A stretch of DNA of 64,000 nt from Cryptomeria japonica (lineage: Eukaryota > Streptophyta > Pinopsida > Cupressales > Cupressaceae), in the NCBI RefSeq assembly GCF_030272615.1, contig NC_081412.1, forward strand, positions 25,698,501 to 25,762,500. Reading direction: 5' to 3'. The position numbers and the translations under genes are program-made. Positions 13,701 to 25,700 of the stretch are shown here, piece by piece. Position 1 is the first letter of the stretch. Each line of letters opens with the position of its first letter. The notes beneath the pieces are model-generated. The model did not search any database and was not told where the DNA came from. It was given only the letters and a program-made list of their open reading frames with translations.

Positions 13701-16700
13701 AATACGCAGCTTCTCGATTTGCATCCCTTCCTTTTTTTGAATGAGATGTTAGATTTAGAGATGGTACTAGTAGTTTGAGAGATGGTGCACTTTTTCACAG
13801 GAATCACCACATCATCTAGGTCACAATAATCAAGCTGTATAAGACCAGGGGGGTCTTCAATAGGCATGGAAGTGGGGGGAGGCGACGGGTGGACACAATG
13901 GGGACATGAATGGGCTAAGATGGGGTAGGCTCCACAAGAGAGGCAACCATATTAGAAGCCATTGTTGCAGGGTTGGAAACCACATTAGTTGCCAGAAATT
14001 TCTCATGATTCCGCCATATAAAGTCAGGATCGGGATTACCAAGCTTCTTGACCCACTTTTTGAGACTGAAGCTCCTTGGGGCATTAGACATGGAGGAGCA
14101 CCCAGCTGTAATATCCCCTGCTGTTATGGACAGCTTGTATAATTCTGCTTGTTATGCAGTTTTCTTGGTTTTGCTTGTTTGAACATATGAATGCAGTGAA
14201 CTGAAATAAATTACTGATAACGAAAGCACACCAACATCCTATCAGCTAATTGACATTACGTCAAACAATTGTCATGCATCCTCAGATTTTGACGAACTTA
14301 TTACAGCATATATAAAAATCAGAACTGACTCCTTTAGAGGTAACCACCAATACAATCAATCAAACTTAAAGCTTGATAATGGATGCACACACTCCTTAAC
14401 TCAGACAATGATATATTGCTGTCTATGATAGTTACAAGTAGTAAAGAGAACCTGTTTGTAGTTCGCTCAATTCTGATAAGAAGAAGCAAGCAATATCTAA
14501 AGATGTAATTCCTCTTGAATCCAAATCGAATTCCTTCCAAAATCACCCCTTGTTTTCTAAAATTCTCAGTCAATAACAATTAAGTGACAGCTCTGAGTCC
14601 GCTTCCACACTTGAGAATCTTCGGTTGCCCCTTGTAGGTTGAGTGCTCCAATTAGGGGAAGGAAATGATGTAAGTAAGGGCTGAAAGAGTCTTTCTTTGA
14701 CTCAAATCGGACTCTACCTCCAGCCGCCCCTGTCCTGATATGTTCAGATCCTAAACAAATAAATAGCTGCCTCTAAGTGCTCTCTTCTACACCAAAAACC
14801 ATCGCCATGCTCTCACCAATGGAGCACTCCAGATAGATAGGCAAATTGTAGCATTAATGGGCCTCCATGAGCAAAATTGTGGCATCACTCCATCTGGTAT
14901 GCAGTCTGAAACTACTGAGATAAGAAGTCAGAAAAAAGTAATCACATTCAGCATTCAAGATAGCAAGTTCATTGTAGACACCAATGCCAATTGCTTCCAA
15001 TGTTGTCCAATTGATCCCAAGCACAAATTTGGCCTTTGGCCACCAATGAAGCTCAAATGAAAGGACTGATTTGTCCTTCCCAACCTATAACCCTTCAGTG
15101 GTTCTTTCACCACCTTAGTTATGCTATCAATGGGAGTTTCCGTTCCCAAAGACAAATAGATCAACCGCAGAAACCTTCGGCTCCACAAGTTAGTCACAAA
15201 GAAGAGATGTCAAATAACCGATGATTAAACCATGAGGCTCCTCCCCTATTTATTCTTTTTCATACTTGAATCTGCCTCCCTTCTAGAAGATTCCTTTATA
15301 ATAAAATAATATTTAATTGCTCCCCTTTTAAATAATTAATAATTGCACTTTAGGAAATATTAAAATAATATTATAATGTTCAAATCATCACTGCAGGCAT
15401 AGACACCATCAGGTTGATGCATATCAATGAAGAAGCGACAATTGAAGTTAAGCTTAAGCTGAATGATTCCAGTTGACTACACAAGGCAAGTCTGCAATCA
15501 ACAAACTGCTAGTAGTATGGATATACGAATTTCACCATCAATCAAGCACATTTCTTCCACTCATCTAATAACACGAAATCAAATATGAGAAGTATAGAGA
15601 CCATGCAAATTGTCGAATCGACCCATAAATTTCACCTTTTCTTCAATGAAGTTACAAGTCTTTTACAACAACATCTTGGCAACAATCTTTGCCTTCTCTC
15701 TCTACTCTACTCTAATTGCTATTCTAATCACCTTCTCACTACTCTCTATTTGCTAACTCCTTTCTAATTGCTTTCTATTTACTATTCCCTTTACAAAATG
15801 AAGAGCCGGGGCTTATATAGTGCCCACAATACAATTCGATGGCTAAGATCAATTTGAGATCAATGGCCAAGACTCAATAATGAAAACCTGTTGTGACCAT
15901 TTCACACATCGCCCCATCACAAATGGGGACCCCCTCTTTTTGCTTGTTTTTCGCTCGTTTTCGCTTTCGTTTTTAGGGTTTTGTTAGTTAGTTAGTCGTC
16001 TGGATTTAGGGTCAAGCCTTAGGGTTTTTATTTTTGTCTTTTCAGGCCAAAATCCAGTCGTTTTTGAGAGCTTTTGAGTTTCCTTTTCTAGAATGCAAAT
16101 TTTGAATGCAATGAATTCGCCAAAATGGTCTAATTTTCAATAGGAATGTTAATGCAGAGCTTAAATTTGTCTAAGTGTTGACAGTCAATGTGAATTTTTG
16201 TCCGATTGAATATTTTTGACCAAATTTTGACTTTTTTGATTTTTGATCCTGGGCATTGGAATTGATTTGTTTTCGCCTCGTGAAGTGTTAAAATGTGAAA
16301 AATCATGTTATTTTGGCCTGTAGGAGCAAATTCGCTCCTGTCCCTCAGTGAAGGACGGGAGCTCATTTTCAAATATCTCATCATCCCTGCAGATTCCAGA
16401 CAAATTTCGAGTTGGAAGTGATGGAGAACGGCGATATCTTTCCATTGAATATAAATTGAAGATTTTCATGAGCATAGAAATGCCTCCAGGAGGAAAATCG
16501 CTCCTGTCCTTCAGTGAAGGACCGGAGCTACGAATCAAATTTCGCCTTGTCCTTGCAAGATTTCGATGACTTAATGATTTGAGGACGTCCAAAGGAAGAT
16601 GCTTTGCCAAATGAATATAATTTGAGATGCAAAAACGAAGGAGAATGACCTATATTGACCAAATCGCTCCTGTCCCTCTCCAAGGGACCAGGGCGAAATA

Positions 16701-19700
16701 CCTTATAGCTCCCGTCCCTCTCCCAGGGACCAGAGCGATTTCCTTCATTATGCAAAATCTAGACAAATGTCAAGGCAAGTTTACGTTCAAAAACAAGGGA
16801 AAACATGAGATGGACGCATTGAATACAAATTGAAGATTTTTGGGACGTCCACAAAGGTTCTAAATGCCTAGTTCGCTCCTGTCCCTCAGGAAGGGACCAG
16901 AGCGATTTTTGATATAAATGATTTTCTTGCAAAGTTACAGATGATGTTAAGGCATGAACGAATAGAGTGAAGAAGGACGAGTCCGTTGAATATAAACTCG
17001 GAACCTGGCAAAGTGAGATAAAGGCCACAAAGGGAGGATTGCTCCTGTCCCTCTTCAAGGGACAAGGGCGATACAAGGATGATGTTGCTTCCTACGCAAG
17101 TTCAAAGACGATCCAAGTTAAGTCAAGGTGGCAAGGGACACTTCAAGACTTTTTTAGCAAGCACAAACATTCAAAGGTCGTCGCAATGATGAAATTCGCA
17201 CCCTATAGCCTAGTTCGCTCCTGTCCCTCAGGAAGGGACCAGGGCGATGTTGAATGCATTGGCCATTTCATGCAAAATTTACGTAAGGACAAGACTTCGC
17301 AATGTTTTAGAGGGTCCAAGGCATCGTATGAAGATAATTCGCAAGGGTTTTTAACGTCCAAACATCGCCAAACGATGTAAAAGCCTCACATCGCTCCTGT
17401 CCTTTGGACAAGGACCAGGGCGATCTTATCAAAACACTTACGTTCCTTCAAGATCAAAGCAAAGCGAGGTTAGGAAGAGCGAAGGACGGCGTCTAGAGGA
17501 CATTGCAAAGGAGATCAAAGTGTAAAGTTGCCAAGGTCAAGGAAAAGGACATGGATCGCTCCTGTCCCTCTCCAAGGGACAAGGGCGATGACCCCTTTAA
17601 TACGCCCAAACACATAATGAAGACAAATGAATCAAGCGCAAAAGGAACAAGTAAAGTGTGTTATTCGCCAACAATGAAAGATCGAAATTAAAAGATGCAA
17701 GATGAACATGGAAACAAGAAGATCGCTCCTGTCCTTTGGACAAGGACCAGGGCGATATGCACTTAAAAGACACCCATATGCACACACAAGGCAATCAAAT
17801 TCGAAAGACCATCGAGATGATCGATTTTCAACGTGAAGATGAAGGAGTTGGACGTAAGAAATGCAAAAATCGAGACCAAAGTCATGGATTGCTCCTGTCC
17901 CTCTCCAAGGGACCAGAGCGATGAGGTACGTCCCTTTGTCTTCCAGTTTTGGCGCCAAATTAAACAATTCAAATTTTCCTTAAATGTTAAATCGATTAAA
18001 AAATTGAAAATTCATTTTTTTAGCATTTAATATGGCGTTATCTTTTATTAATTATTTTTTGCCTTTATTAAAAATCGAAATTCACATTTAAAAAACGCAA
18101 GGCATTAATAATTAATTATTTAATTAATATAAAAATCGATTTGAAACGCCCAATTAAGCAAGTCGGCCTTGTTATTTTATTGCAAATCATTTAAAAAATG
18201 GTTTTATTTATCAAGTCGGCCTAAGGGGTGAAAGGATGAGTGCGCTATATATGAAGGGTGGAAATTTTCATTTTCACATAATCATTTTTACCTTTCTTCA
18301 TGCGAATTGAGGAGAGGCGAATATAGTGCGAAGTGTGTTCAAAGGTGGTGCGAATTCAAACCAAGGGTGGCGCTTAGTTATCAAAGGGTGGTGCGAATTT
18401 GAAGACCACACCAAATGCGAACTTGAGGATACATTAAGGCGAATTTGTTAAAGACTTGGAGGATTTGTTTGAGCGATTTGTCAAGGGCAAATTTGAAGAT
18501 CATTTAAGACCACGTCTAAGGCGATACTTGAAGATCACGTTCACTCCAAAGGTGGCAAAGTCAATTTTGAGGAGATCATATTGAAGATTATTTTATACCT
18601 CAATTTTGCCAAGGCGAATTTTGTTTTTGCATTCTAGAGTTAGCTCTCTATCGAGGTATGGCGATTTTAATTATTATTGCTTTATTTATTCGTCGTCATA
18701 TTTTAAATTTTGAAATTTTGAATTTTGAATCTCTTAGCTCAATCGTTGTTTTTTTTAGGAAATGATAACTCTAGAGACTTATCATGACGTTTCCTAAAAA
18801 CTTCTCTCTCTTATTTACGCTATTCATTGCAAAATATAGTTCTTATAATGAAATGTTGTGTAGGTATGGCGACCCCAAAGGCGGGAGCATCCACCAGCCG
18901 CTCAGCTCTCATGAAAGAAGATCAGAAGACCGAAGAAGTGGAGACCAAGATCGTGTCGAAGTGGAGCAACATTGGAGATACCAACTTGGGGAACTTTAGC
19001 ACGAAGAAGTTTCGAGAGGTCCCTTACATTGGCAAGCCATCACCTGTCGCTCGGAGAATAATAGAGAGTGGCATCATCAAGGCGGCCGGTTTTCCTCCAG
19101 CTATTCAGTGCCACGAGTTGATGATCGAGTGTGCCCGTCACTACAATCCACAGTCCAGGACAATTGTGTCCAACGAGGGAAACACTTTGGCGTACCTTTC
19201 AGAGGAGGCCATAAGTGAAGCCTTCCATCTTCCAAAACACAGGGACATGATATATAAGAGCATTGAAGGAGCCAGATCAGTGTACGATGATGATCCAGAT
19301 GCTTGCCTAAGCATAATCAACAAGAACTGGCTACTTAAGAGTCGTCCCCGTCTGAGCAAAGTACCGAACACACCGCACAGGATTGATTTCCAGGAGGAGT
19401 ACAGAGATTTGATTACCATGCTCAACAGAGTTACAGGAGCACCTCATGCCTTCTATTTTGAGAAGTGGATGTTTTACTTCATCCAGGTGATTGTTCAAGG
19501 AAAGGGTACGATACATTGGGCTAGGATAATTAGCCATTGCTTAGACGTACAGTTGAGAAGACTCAGGGCTACTAAGTCCTTCCACATGAGTTCATACGTC
19601 ATCTATGCGTTGATCAGAAGTGTTGAGTACGCAGGACTACCTCACAGAGGAGTGATTGGAAGAGGACCCAGCGAGGTCAGAGCTTGTGAATCCTATACCT

Positions 19701-22700
19701 ACTTGCATCATCCGCCAGGGAAAAACTACAAGTTAGTCAATGATACTTTCACGATGAACATCACAAGGACGTTGCAAGGAGGGATTCACAACAGATTATC
19801 TCAGGATGCCCAGGAATTTATCAAGAGGTACGGTGCTTGGTTCATTCAGTTTCCCAAGTTCACTTACATTAGAGTGCATGGATGTCCTTTACCTCCATAC
19901 ATGTTGCCGAGGTACCCGACAGACAGAATTGTGTTACTTGAAGTAACAAGGCAGTTGGCAGCATATGTGAAGGCATTCAGACACAGACATCAGAATGGAG
20001 TTCAGGTACCTATTATTTTGGGTAATTCAGTTGAGGTATGTCCTAATGTCTTAGCCATGGATGACGCAGAGAAGGAGTTAGCCTTGTATTCTTTTTCATC
20101 TTTTGCTTGGAGGAATAGTTTTGATCCCCATGGACATTTAGAGGAGACGGTCGGTAGAAGATTTAGACATAAGCACCAAATTGAAGATTTTATGATGAAT
20201 CTCCTAGATGATCTCGAAGTGAAACGAAAGATACATTCTAGATTGCCTTTGGATTTCATCAGGAAATGTAGGATTTACAGAGTGGCCGACCAAGCTCAGG
20301 ACAACGGCAGGCACATCCAATCTTCATATGATAGAGAAAGCAAAACAATTAGTTTGAATTGGAATGAGCCCGAGGCCGTGGATTTAGATGATTTGATGGC
20401 ACCAGTTTTGTCTTGTACTCGCAGATGGGTAGACGTTCAGCATCAGAAGTTGAGAGAACAAGGCATAGCTATGTCTTTTACTTTGGAAGAGAAACCAGCC
20501 GAAGGTGGAGCTAGCGTAAGTGAAGGCAATCCTAATCCTAGGAATTCAGGTGAAGGTAACCTTCGATGTGCCAGTGAGGGCAATCTCCATCCAAGAGGTT
20601 CGAAGAGAAAGGAAAGATCAAAAAAGAAAGAGTCTTCCAAGAAAAAGCAAGGTGCCAACAAAGATCAAACACCAGGTACTTCTTCCAGACCAGAGGATAG
20701 AACAGTTCGAGTGGAAGAGTCCATGGAGTCGATGGTACAAAATGACAGACAGGAGGAAGGACAGGCACAGCATGTTTCGTCAGATGGATCTCTTCAAGAC
20801 TATGATTTAGATAATGATAATGAAATGCCATCTCCTCCCAGACAAGAAGAAATAGTACATAAAGAAATTCAAGTTCAAGAGACAAGATCGAATATCCCAG
20901 ATTGGTTGAAGGAAAGATTAACCAAGGTGATCGTAATTGAGGACGAGGACAGTGCAATTGATTTAGAAAGCCTTGTTGGACGTTCACATGTGATAACAGA
21001 GAAGAAGAAGGCTACAAAGATGTCCAAGATGATTCGAGATGAGACTGGATCCAGAAAACTGCAGATAGCTACACCGGCAGCAGATAAGTATGAGGGTGAG
21101 ATCCTAGCAGAAGACTATCATATACAAACTATTGAGTTAGGACCATCCACTGCAGAGCAGACAATGGATGATGCTACCGACACATTTGAGGCATTGAAGG
21201 ACAAGCTTAGAGAAGAAGTGGAAAAGAATAGAAAGCTTGAGAGAGAGGTCGGTGCATGGAGGACATATTTCAGTCACATCAATGAACCTTTGGGACGTCA
21301 GGATCCAGTTAGATCACCAGTGCAGGCATTGCCCCTTCAATCAATCAATGAAGCAGAAAGATTCAGGAACCTGGTCCAGCGTACATGTAGTTGGATGGAT
21401 AGATCTCATACAGTGGCCATAGAGTTTGTTACAAAGATGTCGAAGATCATTCATCAGGCTATTCAAGTTCTTGAGATAATCCACAGATTGATGGCAACAG
21501 TAGCTGCATTTGCCCATACCAAGGACGTTGTCATCCCTGTCTTGAAAGTTATAAGACATACATCCAGAAGAATTTTAGCGCAGGAGAGGATCTTAGAAGG
21601 TGATTCTCACAGTTTGTTTTAGTGGTCAACCTTACTCCATATAAAGAGTGTTCTCTTCGAAGACATCAGTGTTAGATGTGGTCAAGTTAAGGAGGTGATC
21701 AATCCGATCCAGGACAGAGTATTTGAGGTACTTCGTACCATTCTTGGCAGAAGGATCGAGGTCGAGACAGATGTGGATATACAAGAATTTGAGGATAGAA
21801 TCAAGATCATCTTTTGCAAGGACGTAGATGTTACAGATGAACAATATGATCAGATGTATGCCACCATGCTCCTGATTGATAGAACAAAGGAACTTGAACC
21901 TACTTGGGACGCAGCTCTTCTAGATGCATTCGATCAGGTTATCCACTTAGAAGAGAGTATCAAGAATCTTCCCGAGATTCCAATCACAGAAATCGAAGGA
22001 ATCGTGACAAAATTCATTGCATATGCTAAGAAAGAGAATTGGAAAGGGAATAAGATTCTAGATGAAAGGTTGTTACATATGACATGACATCTTATTTCTC
22101 ATTGGTTGATACCTCCTAGATTTTTGTGCCAAATTTAATATTTGGCTATGTATTTAATATTGTTCAGTAAAAAGGAGGTCATTTGTAACAAACCCTAATT
22201 AGGGTTTAGGTGTCATGATCTTGTCCGTTGATTTATTTTCAATCTGGACCTTTCATTGTAACTGGGGATGCTATTTATACCCCCATTTTTCATTTCATTT
22301 GGTAATAGTTAATAGTCGAATAGTCAGATAAGAGTGAAATAGATAGATTAGAGTTAGAAGCAATTTTTATTTTATAGCAAGATTGAGTCTTGAAGAGAGA
22401 AATTCAAGCAATTGTTGTATATGATGACTTGGAAATCAATAAAATATTGAAGTTATGGTGTTTTGTTGCAAATTTCTTAAGTTATCTTCATGGTTGTTGG
22501 ATGTACTTGAATCACGCTCAATCAAAGTAGTTTGTTAATTTGAAAGACTAAGTGTGAGATTTGATATTTGGTAGGATTCGCAATCCAAACCACTAGCTTC
22601 TTGCTGATTGTAGGAACGCCTTGCGTGGTCGACTGGAGAACATTTTGACTCCTTAACCTTCAAGCATTTTCGTATCTAGGATATGTACCTTCGTAGTAGT

Positions 22701-25700
22701 GTCCTTGGTCTTTGATGCGTTGAATATCATTATTACCTTAGAAGATCGCACTAATTTCAATTGAGTTGTTATCTTATGGCAAAATTGAAGTTGGTTGAGT
22801 CTTGCCAAATCTCATTCATGCTAAGTCGTTCATAGGGTTAGGCTAGATTAGACTTCCTTAAACCCTATCCTTTTGCTATTTTTTGAAAGTTCCTTTTTAG
22901 TTTAGTAGAATCTTCGAGCCTTTGGAATCCGTAAGACGCCTTGGAGGAAACAGCAAATCACATCATACCACTAAAAAAGCTTGTCCACACGTGGAGACCC
23001 CACTAAAAGAACCTTGGAGTCCATCTAACTGATCCTTTTTGCAGATCTTCAGCAGTTAGAGACTATTTTCTCAAGAGAGGATAAGATAACTATTGGTATT
23101 TTATTCTGTGTATGATTGTGTATAAAATACACGTCAACAAAACCCTAATTAGGGTTTGTTACAACCATTACATAACATTTAATGCTCGACCAATGAAATA
23201 ATTGTATTGCTTGGACACATGTCCTCTCTGGAAAATTCCACCAATGGATAGCCGGGTAGGTACATTGAAGTTTGTGCTACCTTCCATGAGTTAGGTACAT
23301 TGAATCTGGACATGCTGAGGTGGATCACACTGACTGGAGAAGTGATGACTAGGATGCCACCTCGTCTGACACTTGTAACTTGGTAGATATTCAACTTGAT
23401 GTTGTTGAGAAGTTAGCTTTAATTAATTCATCTGGAACTATCTGCTTCTTCAACGAACCCTTGCTCTGACTTCTTTCGTCTTTGATGTGCAGGATGATTG
23501 ATGTACCTTGCCTTGGAATACTGGATTGGAAGAGGTCGCCCTTGTTGATGTTTGATCGAAGAAAGCTATCCTTGTCGATGCTAGACTGGAGGAGGTCGCC
23601 CTTGTCCTTGCTTGATCTTCTTGGAGGAGACCGTCCTTGATCTGGCTTGATTTTCCCTCCCGGATCTCCATTTGATGCCTACACAAAATATTAAAGTTAG
23701 TCTTTTGAGCATCAAACCTCAAAGCATGAAATTTAAGACCTTTCAAAGGTAAAACTTAAGATATTAATTTGAAAAAAGTCATGATAAATCAAGAACTATA
23801 CATTTTCAAATTAATCATGAATGGAATTTGGATCTTCAAGACTTAGACTTTACAAAATTGCAATGGGATCACAATAAGTCTTGAATAAGAACTTCAAAAA
23901 AGTAATTCTTCATACCTCCCTTTGAGTATTTAAGTACAAAACCTTGAAAAAATGAAGGAAGAAAACTGGATTTTGATGGACAAGCTTAGATTATAGTCCT
24001 CCCTTGGATGAATTACGCCTCCCCTAGCTTGGAAAAGAACAAATTCCACTTGCCTCCTCAAGATCTGGAAATTCGCCTTCAAATGTCTTCTCAAGCATCA
24101 ATTCCACCACCTTAAGCCTCTAACACTTAGGATAATTCGCTCCAAATAGACTAGCTTTCGCACCTTCTTCTTGCTCTCCAAAATCGCACTTGAAGTAATG
24201 AATGAATGATTGATTAATTTGCTCAAAACACCCCTATTATATAGGGCGCTCACCACTTCACCTCCCCATAGGCCGACCTAGCAAATAAAAGGTGAAATAA
24301 TAAATAAAATTGCAAAAAGGAGAGGCCGACTTGATAAATAAAGACAAAATAATGCCTTGTGTGCTCAACTTGTAAATTTTAATTTCACAAAAATTAATTT
24401 TAAATGCCTTTATAATAAAAATTCGATTTTCTAAGGCTCAAAATTAATTTATTAAATGCCAATTTAATTAATTTTTTCAAATATTCCAAAGTTAGCAATT
24501 TGGCATCTAATGCGATTTGGAGGATATTAACGCCCAAATATGGTAAGAAATAATGAATGCCATTAACTTCGCTCTGGTCCCTTAGAGAGGGACAGGAGCA
24601 CTTTTCTCAATCTAGGCCTTGTATTCCACATTTTCACGTTCAAAACTTCATCTAGGCATTTTAAAATGACATTTTTGATTGGAGTCTTGAGTTTAATTCA
24701 CTTGATCTTTAGAAGGAACGTGCCTTAGGACATTTTTCGCCCTGGACCCTTGGAGAGGGACAGGAGCGCCTTTTCATTTTTGGTCTTAATCCTTCACCTT
24801 TATTTGTCAATTCTCGCTGTGGGGTAAGCAATGATCCCTTTCATTCATTTCAATCACAAACTTGCCTTGGCCTTGCAGGAAATTTACACTTTTTGGAAAA
24901 TCGCACTGGTCCCTTGGAGAGGGACGGGAGCACTTTTTGGAAAATCGCTTTGGTCCCTTGGAGAGGGACAGGAGCACTTTTTACATTTTGGCGTACTTCT
25001 TTGTTCTTTTAAACCTTCAATTGCATCTAAGGTATAAAACATCATTCGTCCTTCCTATCCAAGTCAAGTTTTGCCATAAAATATCAAACAAAGAGGAGAA
25101 ACTTGAAAAAGTGCCATGGTCCTTCAGTGAGGGATAGGAGCACTTTTTGTCATTTGGGTTGATTTACTCCTTTGTGAACCGCTTAAATTATATTCAATGG
25201 ACAAAACATGCCTCCCTTAACCTCTTCAAATCATAAAATCACTTTAATCTTGCAAAAATAGTGCAAATTTGAAATTCAAGCTCTGGTCCTTCAGTGAGGG
25301 ACAGGAGCACTTTTTGCCCTCTAAGCCAAATTGTCTCACTTTTCATCTCGAAATTCCTTTGCTAGGGAAGATTTCATCTTACTTCACGCTACAAATAAGA
25401 GTTAATTTCCAAGAAAGGTCTAAAAATGTGTATCTAAAGAAAATCGCTCTGGTCCTCCAATGAGGGACAGGAGCACTTTTGACCTTCTAGGCAAAAACTT
25501 CATCATTTCATTGTTTTTAATCAAGTCTGGATGTTCTATCATGTTCATTTCGTCCTTCACCATGACTTTGATGTTTCAATTTGACCAAACAAGGTCAGGA
25601 ATGACTCCAATAAGCCTTTTCGCCCTGGTCCCTTAGAGAGGGACATGAGCACTTTTGCCTTGGACCTCCTGAGAGGGACAGGAGCGAAATTTGACTTTTC

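Larger units (their letters stand above)
15889..23139 (+). mobile_element. E-family element E1, complete (7,251 bp)
   Basis: Starts TGTTGTGACC, ends ACACGTCAACA, flanked by perfect 5-bp AAACC duplications. Removing it and one AAACC restores the E2 sequence across the site, as judged by comparison with E3. The order inside is a hairpin array (16333-17922), two AAGTCGGCC boxes, TATA box 1 (18245), a leader intron, a long frame (18866-21622, extended to 22087), a palindrome (22190-22207) and TATA box 2 (22271). TG/CA ends plus 5-bp duplication indicate retroviral-type integration. No segment near the 5' end is repeated near the 3' end, so it is not a two-LTR element; a solo LTR carrying its own gene is the best reading. 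Confidence 0.8.

Noticed and set aside
16333-17922. CRISPR-like array
   Set aside because: Regular palindromic repeats about 32 bp long, but spacers are about 134 bp, weakly related to each other, and the whole lies in a plant transposable element; no cas genes. Not a CRISPR.
15889-18865. 5' LTR of a normal two-LTR element E1
   Set aside because: Nothing in this part recurs at 21623-23139, so the two ends are not direct repeats of each other.
19141-19425. Minus-strand frames within the E1 gene
   Set aside because: Antisense shadows of the long frame, with no domain or start context.
18866-21622. Single-copy host gene
   Set aside because: It lies wholly within an insertion with target duplications, and a decayed relative exists nearby. 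An element gene is more likely.
22190-22207. Interstitial telomere repeat
   Set aside because: Only one AAACCCTAA unit on each arm; no tandem array. Better described as a telobox palindrome.
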